Counted from the stretch's first letter, positions 24,491 through 35,016 are shown. The stretch: 64,000 nucleotides of DNA from Locusta migratoria (GCA_026315105.1 CM048745.1:545717358-545781357); one strand, 5' to 3'. Notes: generated by a model from the sequence alone, not told the origin. Translations and numbers: made by a program.

Positions 24491-24895
24491 TTCAAATGTT
24501 CAAATGTTTGTAGAAGTTATGGGACTTAAATGTTCAAATGTTTGTAAAGCTTATGGGACTTAACTACAGGGTCATCATTCCCTAAACTTACAAACTAATT
24601 ATGAACTACTTACGAAATAGGACGGCACAAATATCCATGCCCAAGGGGGGATTCGAACCCCCGACCGAAGTGTCCGTGCAGAGCGTGACTGAAGCGCCTC
24701 AGTCCCCTCGGCCACCGCGGCAGGCGGGGCTTAACTACTGGGTCATCAGTCCCTAAGCTTACAAACTACTTATCAACTAGCTAAGACTAAAGACGGCACA
24801 AATATCCATGCCCGAGGGGGGATTCGAACCCCCGACCGTAGTGACCGTGGAGACCATTACTGGAGCGCCACAGTCTCCTCGGCCACTGTGGCCGT
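24491..24895 (-). repeat. SINE S1, middle of the nest
   Basis: Minus-strand S1 inserted in the tail of the outer S1. It is itself split after its first 38 bp by another S1; the duplicated site is GGGACTTA at 24521-24528 and GGGGCTTA at 24726-24733. Confidence 0.9.
24529..24725 (-). repeat. SINE S1, innermost and youngest of the nest
   Basis: A full S1, minus strand, within the middle S1. Its 8-bp target-site duplication has one mismatch. Confidence 0.9.
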
Positions 24896-25120
24896 CCGTA
24901 GTTAAGTCCCATAAGTTATACAAACATTTGAACTTACTTCCTTCTTTACTTCCCGTAATTCATTTCCTTTCCCGCTCCCTTCCTTTCCTATCCTCACTCC
25001 TTCCTCTCTCCACGGGAAGACTTAGTAGTTTATTCCCCGTATACCAACCGAACAACCCAACCCAACTGCGACCATCGTAACTTATTTTACTGCCCAAGTA
25101 ACGAAACTCATCTACCAGCT

Positions 25121-25382
25121 TTATTGTTTCCATGCTGTCCGACCGGTCCAGCGTGCTCGTGTAAGTCGATTAAGTCGATTAACGCTTTCCCGCGAGTGAC
25201 TCGGAGCGGAGCGCGACCTGTCAGCGTCGAAACACTGTGTGGACCGCCTAGCAGGGAGTGACGTAGCGTGACGTGCCGACGCTAGGCTCAGCTGGACATC
25301 CGTCGCGCGTTTGACAGCCTCCGCTGCCGCTGCCGCTGCCGCTGCCGCTGCCGCCGTCACGATGCGACGCGACGCTACAGCG

Positions 25383-25413
<31 letters not shown>

Positions 25414-25480
25414 TGTCCACACGGACACACCTGCTCTGACACAATCCGGACCGCACACATACGCGAGCAAATACACACAC

Positions 25481-25512
<32 letters not shown>

Positions 25513-25560
25513 GCACGCGCGCGCGTCACCGCGGCCGGCGACACGCACCGGCGGGTCCTT
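25121..25560. promoter_or_regulatory. GC- and CpG-rich block, possible promoter or first exon
   Basis: Base composition changes sharply to G+C-rich with many CpG. It contains a (GCTGCC)n run at about 25319-25355, a run of 28 G at 25382-25409, and CA/CG repeats at about 25470-25530. Overlapping frames (alanine, proline and Cys-Val runs) are translations of these repeats. It could be an unmethylated CpG island at the start of the gene whose LRR exon lies at 35017, but no promoter motif or splice donor was identified with confidence. Confidence 0.4.
25382..25409. repeat. Poly-G run (28 nt)
   Basis: Uninterrupted G tract inside the GC-rich block. Its length may be affected by sequencing or assembly. 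Confidence 0.95.
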
Positions 25561-25760
25561 TGAGCCAGAATGCTCCATCGTGTGCAACATTAACGCAGCT
25601 TCAGCAGTCGCCCCGAGAGCTACACCGCGCCGGCAATTACGCCGGATGGCTATTCCAGGTTCCCGCGACCACAATTGCTTCACAGTCAACGCAATTTAGA
25701 GGCACTGTGGGAAGGAAGAAAAAGATGGCATCCGTACCAAGTACAAGGGTTAGACAATTT

Positions 25761-26674
25761 GCGGGAATAGTTCGATAGGTGCGTAAGGGAAGAAAAATTT
25801 ACAAAAGGAATTGGTGAAAGGTGTTTATTTTATTAATGAAAAGTGTGAGTGGAGGTAAAAAAATTGATTTACGTGTTATTAACTGTGGTGGCTGTTGTTG
25901 TAATGTTTGAGCAACATAACAAACCTGACCTTAATTTCGTGGTTACTTACGTTGAACTCGTGATTAATGCAAGTGGTGTAGTTAAACCTTGAAATAGTTA
26001 GAAAGACAATTAGGGTAATTAACAAATACTATGGCCCTATCTGATAAACTTTTCAAAAGATCACCCACCTTTCCTTTCCTTAGAAAATCTCCTACGGAGA
26101 CTGAGGACACACAGATAGCAGAAATTAAACTACTCCGTCTGTGCAATGCGTACGGCTCAATTAGTACGCCAATGGTAATGATAATTTACAAAATTAAGAA
26201 TAGTAGGATATTTAACACCATCTGGTTGGCAAGTGGGTGCTGTCCAACTACTAAAGTCAGTATCTGATAAAGTTAATTCTGTCAAGCAGATAGTAAACTT
26301 AAGCAAATCACTCTTAATTGATGCTATGCATACGGCAATTGTACGAGTTTGGTTCTTTATAGGACAGCTGTGGCAGTGGCTATTATTGTTGAACTCAGTG
26401 AAAAACGAAATAGAAAAATTATTTATTAATCTGCAATAATTAATGTGATGATAATCAATTACTGTTCTCAATTTTTGACCTAATCTGATTCTTTGCTAAT
26501 TGTTAGGTTTGGTAACGTAACACTGGCATGCAACTGTTTGTTATCTTCCATCATCAATTTTAGCAAAATTGTCTCAACTGAATGATTATCACAGTCTCTA
26601 ATAATTAATGACACTCACTTGATTGTAAAATTGTGTAGAAATATTATTCATCCATTATTCAGGTTAAATTTTGA
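25761..26674. other. Unassigned stretch with unrecognised open frames
   Basis: Frames of 78, 104 and 68 codons overlap at 26031-26471 on both strands. None shows a motif I recognise. No terminal repeats were seen. Confidence 0.5.
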
Positions 26675-26686
26675 TAGTGGCCGTCT

Positions 26687-26877
26687 GCCGGCCGCGGTGG
26701 CCGCGGGGACTGAGGCGCTTCAGTCACGGTCTGCACGGCCACTACGGTCGGGGGTTCGAATCCCCCCTTGGGCATGGATATTTGTGCCGTCCTAGTTCGT
26801 AAGTAGTTCATAAGTAGTTTGTAAGTTTAGGGACTGATAACCCCGTAGTTAAGTCCCATAAGCTGTACAAACATTTT
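26687..26877 (+). repeat. SINE S1
   Basis: Full-length S1 with target-site duplication TAGTGGCCGTCT at 26675-26686 and 26878-26889. Confidence 0.93.
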
Positions 26878-27060
26878 TAGTGGCCGTCTACTGTAATGAT
26901 GGCTGCGGCGGCGACGACGCTGCCCTTGTTCATTGCGGCGCCTCGATCGTACATGAAACATAGAGAGACAAATAAAAACATTTTAGGAATGACATTCGAA
27001 CATGATAATATTTACACAAACAACAAATATATACAATTTTGTACAAATTTATTTTGCTTT

Positions 27061-27246
27061 CAAAAAATGTTCAAATGTGTGTAAAATCTATAGGACTTAA
27101 CTACGGGGTCATCAGTCCCTAAACTTACAAACTACTTATGAACTACTTACGAACTAGGACGGCACAAGTATTCGAACCCCCGACAGTAGTGGCCGTGCAG
27201 ACCGTGACTAGAGCGCCTTAGTCCCCTCGGCCACCGCGGCCGGCTC
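27061..27246 (-). repeat. SINE S1 with small internal deletion
   Basis: The target-site duplication TTTTGCTTT is at 27052-27060 and 27247-27255. About 15 bp between head and body (the CATGCCCGAGG region) are missing. Confidence 0.92.
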
Positions 27247-27255
27247 TTTTGCTTT

Positions 27256-27855
27256 ATAACCTTCAAAACAGGGCTGACAAAAGGAAGTGGAAAAAGTCTA
27301 TGTTCGTCCCACTACAGTTCGAATACTTACAAAATTGTAATATCAGGTGGTAATTTTTATGAAAAATACCGATATCTTTGTTTATTCGTAATTTTCTATA
27401 TTTTATAACAGGCTGTTAATAATGATGGTTTCAGTACAAAAAAAAGATAAGACACATTTTTTACATTACTGGCTTCATTATTAGTTGACGATGGTTGTTT
27501 TTGATTGTTCAGTTTCTCAAGAGCTACAACACTGTTTATGGAAAGGCATCCCCATAGCTATTAATCGTTTTCCAAGCAGGTAACCTACTCAACCATCGTT
27601 TTACGTGACGACAAAGTTTTCAGGTTGCCTGTATACACATAAACAAAAACTGCCACAACACGTGGAATTAGAAATCCCAAAATGTTTTATATACTGAATT
27701 AATGTGCTTTGCAAAATTTTAAAGTCGAATTTCTCGAGACGTTTTGAGAGTTTCGTCGAATGGCTTTGTCTGGTTGTTAAATAATTGTGAACTTCAGCTA
27801 CCATAAATATAAACCAATTCTAAAATCCGATACCCATGTGGTGTCCTTAGAGTAA
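27256..27855. other. Unassigned stretch
   Basis: No gene, tRNA-like block or element end recognised. Confidence 0.6.
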
Positions 27856-27857
27856 TA

Positions 27858-28480
27858 CGAGGTATGTCCACAAAGTAAGTTCCGTTTGGTTATATAAACC
27901 AAACGTGATCAGATACAGAAAAAATATTTATTATATAAAAATCTGCAACTGTTCAACTACTTTCCTAAATTTTGCAGGCACTTGTCATAGCGTGGGACAA
28001 GTGTTTGTGTGCCTTCTTCACGGAAGGTTGCCGCCTGTGTATTGAACCATGTGGTGTAAGAAGAGATGAAAGGAGTCTTCCTCTTCCCTTCATGTTGCCG
28101 CCCGACCTCACAAGGCGAATGTGACCAAACAACTCTTACGGGAATTTCATTGGGACGTGTTTGATCATCCTTCGTACAGTCTCGCTCGTAGCGACTTTCT
28201 TCTTACACCTAAAACCTGTCCATGGTGGTCAACAGTTCTGCGATGACGACGAGCTGAAAGAACATGTTACCATATGGTTGAATACACAGGCGGCAACCTT
28301 CTACGAAGAAGGCATACAAAGACTTCTGCCACACTATGACAAATGCCTACAAAATTTCGGAAGCTATGTAGAAAAGTAGTTTAATAGTTGTATATTTTTG
28401 TACAATAAATATTTTTTTCTGTATCTGTACACTTTTTTTTTTATATAACCAAACGGAACTTACTTTGTGAACATACCTCG
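27858..28480. mobile_element. Mariner-derived foldback element
   Basis: A 623-bp element starts CGAGGTATGTCCACAAAGTA and ends with the inverse, flanked by TA at 27856-27857 and 28481-28482. The inversion goes far beyond a normal mariner terminal repeat: the left arm (about 27858-28053) and right arm (about 28270-28480) both encode the C-terminal end of the mariner transposase plus the 3' end, in opposite directions. The element therefore seems built from two 3' halves. Confidence 0.88.
28161..28379 (+). pseudogene. Mariner transposase C-terminus
   Basis: The last part of this 72-codon frame (GGQQFCDDDELKEHVTIWL region to GSYVEK) is the typical end of a mariner transposase, stop codon included. 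The catalytic D,D34D core and HTH domain are missing. The antisense left arm at 27960-28053 carries a second copy of the last 30 or so codons. Confidence 0.85.
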
Positions 28481-28482
28481 TA

Positions 28483-28834
28483 TATCACAGAACATGACGA
28501 AGATATGCAGAAGCACACAAATCAGCTATTAAAAGGAGACAAAGCAGAAATTCCACTCTTTTGATTTCATAAACAATGGGATTTTAGAACCTGATGTCGC
28601 CGACAACAGTCGCTGGAGCGCTGAGGCAGACGTATCGTACGCACATACCCCGTATTTTAGGTTCAGAACTGTAATTACTCTGCCCCAATTAATTAAATTC
28701 TATGTGAATACGTGTTTAAATGTCTGTGAAATGTTTCTAAAAATAAACAAACAGCATCAAACCGCAGTACGTCGATTACCAAGTGATTAGTATACACAAT
28801 TAATTGTATATCGATTGAGGTCGTGTATAGAGCA
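28483..28834. other. Unassigned stretch
   Basis: 350 bp between the mariner foldback and Helitron-3, nothing recognised. Confidence 0.6.
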
Positions 28835-29964
28835 CAAGCAGAAAATCCGACGTTGCCCTGGTATTTATTTATTCATTCAAACCTGGAGTTAGTACTTTTC
28901 CTATCCACTCTCTCACTCTCTCTGTCCATCTCCTTTTTTCTAAAAACATCTTACATTTATCAGAGAATATATAAAAAATCACAGGTAAAAATGCACTCGT
29001 TTCGAAGAATCCAATCACGAAATTCAACAATAATGATTGTAATAATATCACAGATCGATCACTTGATGTAATACGCGAAACGTCAAATCGATTTTTTTTT
29101 AATATATGTATTAAAGGAATTTTCTTTTTTACTACTTTATTTATTTTTCTTATATTTCCCTATTCGTATGCTTATCCTTACAGAGAAAGAGCTGAAGACA
29201 TTGTAGCACGCACAGACCAAAGATATGGTCTGTGGCATCACGTTTCGCTGTACGTAACCTCCTTGATATAGACTCGTAGACGTCATCGCTGGCCTTCAGT
29301 CAGATTTCTTTCTTTTTCTTTTTTTTTTTTTTTTTTTTTTTAATAATTTGACGACTTTTAACTACCATATCTTCCACCCCCTTGTAGCTGTGGGCATGGA
29401 ACTGATATGGTGTACAACGAGAGACTTCGGACAACAATTACACACACACCATTCGTTTGCGTTTTGTAGTTTTCGCTGCAGAGCGAAATATTAACACGCA
29501 CACGTAGAATTTTATATACACCGATAATTTTCCATCCCAATATACACCACCCTTTTATCATTATCAACCCTCAAGCATCAATGCAAGCAATAAAACCATT
29601 TTCAAAGAGTAAATATAATTTTCAAAGAGTAATTATTGTTCCGCATTTCACGTTATATTCTTTAAATTATTAAATATGTATCAGATGGCTATAAAACCGT
29701 GCCTAAAACTTTCCTCAAGTATAAATTAGTAACTGTACAAATATTTAAGTCACTTTGTCTTGTCGTTTGGACGTGATAAGCGTACATCGAACAGACATTC
29801 ACATTAATATTTATAGATAAATAGCTATCCGATCGCCATAAAACCGTGTCTAAAGCCTTTCCCGGGTAGACATTAGTAACTATACAAATTTTTAGCTCTT
29901 TATGTCTTGTGGTTGAGACGTGATAAACGTACACCGGATAGACATTCACATTTATAGATATAGG
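28835..29964 (-). mobile_element. Helitron-3, non-autonomous; first unit of a tandem array
   Basis: Same family as Helitron-2 over its whole length, on the minus strand. The 5' end is at 29964 (CCTATATCTATAAATG; the first T is changed to C). The 3' end is at 28835 with hairpin CCAGGGCAACGTCGG and terminal CTTG in place of CTAG. Two 140-bp 5' units lie at about 29685-29960 and a T run at about 29318-29341. It abuts the next Helitron end with no spacer. Confidence 0.85.
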
Positions 29965-31867
29965 CTAGCTGAAAACCCGGCGTTGACCGGGTTTTTATTT
30001 ATTTATTCCTGCCATTTTTCAGGTATATATTTATTTTAATAAAGGCTGTATGTCTGTAAAATCTCTTGGGAATAGAATTAAAAGTAAAGAAGTAATAGAT
30101 TAAAACTTCGTTCGTTACTGTTTATTAGATTAGATTAGATTAGATTAATACTTGTTCCATAGATCATGAATACGACACTTCTTAATGATGTGGAACGTGT
30201 CAGTTAAATGAAATGTGTCTATACATAATATTACATGACAATCAGTATTTGATTTTATTTTATTTATTTTTTTTATTCTTTTTTTTTCATTTTTTTATTT
30301 TTTAAGTTTTTCCTAGTTTTTATCTAGAAATTCATCTAATGTGTAGAAGGAATTGCCATTCAGAAATTCTCTTAATTTATTTTTAAATGCTAGTTGCCTA
30401 TCTGTCAGAGTTTTGATACTACTAGGTAAGTGACCAAAGACTTTTGTGGCAGAATAATTAACCTTTTTCTGTGACAGAGCTAAATTTAACCTTGAATCGT
30501 GTATGTCACCCTTTCTCCTAGTGTTGTAGCTATGCACACTGCTGTTACATTTGAATTCAGTTGGATTGTTAATAACAAATTTCTTTTGGGCAATGAATGC
30601 TTTCTTACTAAATGATGAATTGCCCCAGAATATGATGCCATAAGAAAGCAGAGAATGAAAATAGGCATAGTATGCCAGTTTACTGAGTTGTACATCACCA
30701 AAGTTTGCAATCACCCTAATAGCATAAGTAGCTGAACTCAAACGTTTCAGCAGATCTTCAATGTGTTTCTTCCAATTCAACCCCTCATCAATGCATAAAC
30801 CTAAAAATTTTGAATATTATACCTTAGCTATAGATTTCTGGTTGAAGTCAATATTAATTAATGGTGTGATGCCATTTATTGTGTGAAACTGAATATACTG
30901 AGTTTTATCAAAATTTAAAGAGTCCATTTACAGAGAACCACCTAATTATTCTCTGAAATACTTCATTGACAATTTCATCAGTTAATTCCTGTGATTCGGG
31001 TGTGATAGCGATACTTGTATCATCAGCAAAGAGAACTAGCTTGGCATCTTTATAAATATAGAAAGACAAATCATTAATATATATTAAGAACAGCAAAGGT
31101 CCCAGTACTGAACCCTGTGGCACCCCATGCTTGATAGTTCCCCAGTTTGAGGACTCGGCTGTTTTTTGTATATGTGCTGATATTTCATAAACTACCTGTC
31201 GTACTGTGATACAACTTAGAAGGTACACTCAACTATATGCGTATATACTGTCTGTAAAATTTCCTGCGGCTACAATGCGTAGTGTACAAATTATAAATTG
31301 TAACGTCATACCGAATCCCGTAGTTTTACTCAATAAACAGCGGAAAAGTAGTAAGCGAGAAACTTTTTTCCTTTAATCATTTTGCAATGGTTGTCAGCGA
31401 GAGAAAGTTTAATAAAAGTGTAAAATTATGTATGAAGTTTGTTGCAAGTCGCTAAGTACTCTCACGTATAGCGTATTTATAAAGTCTCGCGCATTATGTG
31501 GCAGTTTCTTGCAAATCCTATTGTTTACTACGTCATATCTTCTGAATCATCTGTCGTATACGATTCTTAACCCTGAATCAATTGTACCTCACAGTGAGGA
31601 ATGCGTGTACCAAATTTGGTTGAAATCGGCCCAGTGGTTTAGGAGAAAATGAGGAGAATTGTCGATAAATGCACCAGTTTTCTTTGCATCTCATTGTTTA
31701 TTGGCGTCATATCTCGTGAACTATGTGTCGTACGTGATTCCTACACTTACGGCGACCGTTCCCATGGAATGAATCTTATGTGTACAAAATTTCATAAAGA
31801 TTGGAACGAAACTGTAGATTTGTATGCAAAACGTACAAATATACGCTCACTCTGCTTTATATATTAG
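29965..31867 (-). mobile_element. Helitron-4 (family B); second unit of the array
   Basis: The 3' end at 29965 is intact: hairpin CCCGGTCAACGCCGGG, then TTTTCAGCTAG. The body (29965-30123 and 31169-31867) is homologous to 31890-32945 but unlike Helitron-3. Its 5' side begins directly after the hairpin end of the next unit and lacks the 140-bp 5' module. A LINE fragment at 30124-31168 interrupts it. Confidence 0.75.
30124..31168 (-). mobile_element. Non-LTR LINE fragment with AGATT tail
   Basis: A 5'-truncated Jockey/CR1-type element on the minus strand, ending in (AGATT)n at about 30126-30148. It carries reverse transcriptase blocks HGVPQGSVLGPLLFLIYIND (about 31060-31125) and LFADD (about 31020), then a stop, and a 155-codon frame at 30313-30780 covering the C-terminal region (AYYAYFHSLLSYGIIFWG). 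This family differs from LINE-N in its 3' repeat. It was inserted into Helitron-4, as shown by comparison with 32230-32290. Confidence 0.85.
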
Positions 31868-32007
31868 ATTATCTGAAATCCCGGCTTTGCCCGGGTATTT
31901 ATTTATTTAATCCTGTCATTTTTCAGGTGGATATTCTATTGTATAATGGTGTATGCCTGTAAAATCTCTTGGGAATACAATTAATACAAAAGAAGTAATT
32001 GATTAAA

Positions 32008-32202
32008 GCCGGCCGCGGTGGCCGAGGGGACTAAGGCGCTCCAGTCACGGTCTGCACGGCCATTACTGTCGGGGGTTCGAATCCCCCCTCGGTCATGATT
32101 ATTTGTGCCGTCCTAGTTCGTAAGTAGTTCATAAGTAGTTTGTAAGTTTAGGGACTGATGAACCCGTAGCTAAGTCTCATAGACTATACAAACATTTTTT
32201 TG
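32008..32202 (+). repeat. SINE S1 inserted in Helitron-5
   Basis: Full-length S1 with target-site duplication AATTGATTAAA at 31997-32007 and 32203-32213. Confidence 0.93.
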
Positions 32203-32946
32203 AATTGATTAAAAGTTGTTCGTGGTGGGGCGGTTTTCCATGAACGTAACTGTTTATGTGGTCGTATCTCATTAACTACTGCCGTACCGCGATACAATTT
32301 AGAAGGTACACTCAACTACATGCATGTATACTGAATGTAAAATTTCCTGTAGCTACAATTTGTAGTGTAGAAATTACAAATTACAACGTCATACCGAATG
32401 CCGTAGCTTTACTCCAAAAACAGCGGAAAAGTTGTAAGCGAGAACCTTTTTTTCTTTCATCATTTTACTATGGTTGCCAGCGAGAAGAAGTGTAATAAAG
32501 GTTTGCAATTATGTTTAAAGTCTTTTGCAAGTCGCTAAGTGCTGTTATTCTCATATAGTGTATTTATAAAATCTCGTCGCATTTTGTGGCAGTTACTTTC
32601 AACTCCCATCGTTTATGGCGTTATATCTTCTGAAGTATGTGTCGTATTGGTTCTTACTCCTACAGCAATTGTTATCTCATGGTAAGGAATATGTGTATCA
32701 AATTTGGTTGAAATCGGTCTATTGGTTTAGGAGAAAATGAGCAGCATTGTCGCATAATGCAGCAGTTTTTCGCTCATCTCATTGTTTATGACAACATACC
32801 TCGTGAACTCTTTGTTGTATGTGATACATACACTTCCGGCGACCGTTATTATGGATTGAAGCTTTTGTGTACAAAATTTCATAAAGATTGGAACGAAACT
32901 GTAGATTTGTATGAAACACGTACAAATATACGGTCACTCTGCTTTA

Positions 32947-33613
32947 TACAGGGTGTCCCAGCTATCTTGTCCACCCAAAATATCTCTGCAACACTAACAG
33001 CTATTGGTAAACGACTTTCACCAGTATCAATGTATGGCTGGGGCCCATGAATGTACATATTTGGAAACATTCTAAAACAAAAGTAAATGTGTTTTTAACA
33101 CAAACTTATGTTTTTTTAAATGGACACCATATATTTTTTCTTCAGCAATCCATAGCATGACAAATCACATAAACAATGGAGTTGATTGCATTCCGAGATA
33201 TTGCGACGCGAAGTTGATGCTTGAAACACGCGAAACGCGCGGCTAGCGCACGTCCTGAGACTCAGGCGAGAACCCAATGCTGCTCAGGACGACCGCTAGC
33301 TGCGCGTTTCGCGTATTTCAAGCGTCAACTTCGCGTCCCAATATCTCGGGATGTAATTGGAATATTGCGATGCAATCTACGCCATTGTTTGTGATTTATC
33401 ATGCTATGGATTGCTGAAGAATAAATATAGCGTGTCCATTTACAAAAACATAAGTTTGTGTTAAAAAGCACATTTTCTTTCGGTTTAGAATGTTTCCAAA
33501 TATGTACATTCATGGACCCCAGCCGTACATTGATACCGGTGAAAGTCGTTTTCCAATAGCTGTTATTGTTCCAGAGATATTTTGGGTGGACAAGATAGCT
33601 GGGACACCCTGTA
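32947..33613. mobile_element. Long-palindrome MITE (TA target) in Helitron-5
   Basis: A 667-bp, near-complete palindrome starts TACAGGGTGTCCCAGCTATC and ends with its inverse. TA lies at 32945-32946 and 33614-33615. The arms are about 300 bp each and meet at a GC-rich centre near 33270. The frames of 97 and 61 codons here are arm translations. The homologous uninterrupted site is in Helitron-4 near 31853-31870. Confidence 0.88.
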
Positions 33614-33792
33614 TATTAGATAGCTATCCGATCGCCATAAAACCGTGCCTAAAGCCTTCCCCGGGTAGACATTAGTAACTATACAAATTTTTAGCTCTTT
33701 CTGTCTTGTGGTTCAGACGTGATAAACGTACACGGAACAGACATTCACATTTTTATTGGTATATATAGAAGAAAATTAGGGAAATGAGCTCG

Positions 33793-34120
33793 TTTATGTT
33801 CTAGGAGGCGATTCAGTTATAATATTCTAGAAAGATATAAAAAAAATCCAAGATCGCTGATCATCAATTTTTATTTAAGACGACAGGTTTCGCTGAACTA
33901 TGCCAGCATCATCTGGTCCAATAAAATCATTTTACAACTCCATAATCTTGAAATGTCAATCAGTTGCTATGTAGCATCATTTACATGATTTTATTGGACC
34001 AGATGATGCTGACATAGTTCAGTGAAACCGGTCGTCTTCAATAAAAATTGATGATCAGTAATCTTGGCTTTTTTATATCTTTCTACAATATCATAATTTG
34101 ATCGCCTCCTACAACATAAA
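33793..34120. mobile_element. Foldback element
   Basis: Inverted arms of about 137 bp (33793-33930 and 33985-34120) around a 54-bp centre. Arms include TGGACCAGATGATGCTG and GAAACCGGTCGTC-type blocks. It abuts the zinc-knuckle end of the gag remnant. Confidence 0.88.
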
Positions 34121-34124
34121 CCAT

Positions 34125-35010
34125 CCCCGGGAAGGCCACAGTGAAAACACAATGGCGTATTGTGTTCTGTCCTCCAGGTAGCTGTCCTCCTGTGGGGATT
34201 AACAGTTGCCGGAGGATTTGGTTGTGGTCTCGTCAGTCAGTTCCTTAGCTGCCGCAGGGCGAGGCCATTCTTCAAGTCGGGTGTGACTGTCTGGTTTGAG
34301 AGGCGCTAATGTTTGAAATACATCTTCCTCAGCAGCTTAAGCTCCCTCACGACATATAGGACTGACATCCATGGCCATAATCTGGTGCTTGCTTACCCAA
34401 CAGTCCCGACTGCCATAAGATGTTGTAATTCTTCTCTCAGAATTAGTCGTATGAAAGAAGCAAACTCATGCTGATCTCCCACAAGGCCAAAGGGACAACA
34501 TGGAGTCTGTCGTACATTTTTACGTCCAACCCTCCTCTGTTGCATCTCTTTAATTTTCTGGCACCTATGGATAAACTCTTGTGTCGTCGAAACATCTTTT
34601 AACAGAAGAGCTTGATACACGTCTTCCGGAATTTGCTTCATGAGGTGTGAAACCTTATCGGCCTCCGTCATATCCGGGTTAACTTCCTGACTTAGTGCCA
34701 AAACACTCTGTATATACGACTGTGTTGACTCGCCATGTCGGTAGGCCCTGATCTTCAACTGCTCTTCTGAAAAGCCGGCCGCGGTGGCCGAGGGGACTGC
34801 GGGGCTTCAGTCACGCTCTGCGCTGCCACTACGGTCGGGGGTTCTAATCCCCCCTCGGGCATGGATATTTGTGCCGTCCTTAGTCTTAGGTAGTTTGTAA
34901 GCTTAGGGACTGATGACCACGTAGTTAAGCCCCATAAGTTCTACAAACATTTGAACATTTTTGATCTTCTGAAAAACGGACTTGCCAAACGTCTTCTTAA
35001 GTTGCTCGTG
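34125..35010 (-). pseudogene. LTR-retrotransposon gag remnant
   Basis: The 121-codon minus-strand frame at 34393-34758 resembles the gag of Gypsy-type retrotransposons common in arthropods (RHGESTQSYIQSVLAL, then a DKVSHLMK block). Its upstream codons continue at 34976-35008 beyond an S1 SINE. Downstream, near 34125-34165, is a damaged CCHC zinc knuckle (CFHCG.PG with Asp where His is expected). Frames between are broken. No protease, RT, integrase or LTR was found next to it. The family is inferred from gag alone. Confidence 0.75.
34774..34964 (+). repeat. SINE S1 inserted in gag remnant
   Basis: Full-length S1 with target-site duplication TCTTCTGAAAA at 34763-34773 and 34965-34975. Confidence 0.93.
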
Positions 35011-35016
35011 TTGCAG
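34994..35016 (+). other. Predicted splice acceptor
   Basis: A T-rich tract ends in TTGCAG directly before the ATG at 35017. The tract overlaps the gag remnant read on the other strand, so the acceptor may be partly retroelement-derived. No transcript evidence is available here. Confidence 0.6.

Larger units (their letters stand above)
24329..24935 (+). repeat. SINE S1, outermost of a three-deep nest
   Basis: Head and body 24329-24490, tail resuming at 24896-24935. It is interrupted by a second S1 in the opposite direction with target-site duplication CCGTAGTTAAG at 24480-24490 and 24896-24906. Confidence 0.9.
23735..25135 (-). pseudogene. RTE-type LINE 3' fragment (copy 3), split by SINEs
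   Basis: 23735-24320 is the minus-strand equivalent of the RTE C-terminal region and 3' end (compare 46760-47210). After the SINE nest and about 145 bp of other sequence, 25083-25135 continues the element upstream (complement of GTAGATGAGTTTTGTTACTT). Reading frames are destroyed. Confidence 0.8.
31868..33762 (-). mobile_element. Helitron-5 (family B); third unit of the array
   Basis: The 3' hairpin CCCGGGCAAAGCCGGG is at about 31881-31896, with a decayed end (CAGATAAT for CAGCTAGT). The body matches Helitron-4. After a MITE insertion, 33614-33762 is a single copy of the 140-bp 5' module of Helitron-2 and -3 (TAGCTATCCGATCGCC to CAGACATTCACAT). This ties family B to family A through a shared 5' end. 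An S1 SINE is also inserted. Confidence 0.75.

Noticed and set aside
24808..25080. Frames translating to PEGGFEPPTVV- or ARGGTRTPD-like peptides here and at many other places
   Set aside because: They are translations of the conserved B-box region of S1/S2 SINEs and appear wherever a SINE lies. Not proteins.
25121..25689. Overlapping frames rich in Cys-Val, Pro or Ala
   Set aside because: Products of CA/TG, poly-G and GCTGCC simple repeats. No start context, domain or splice support.
26031..26471. Overlapping frames that might suggest a small gene
   Set aside because: No recognisable domain and similar-length frames on both strands; kept only as unassigned.
32757..33050. 97-codon frame on + with a smooth reading
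   Set aside because: It crosses from Helitron-5 into the palindromic MITE; the paralogous Helitron-4 has a different end, so it is not a conserved gene.
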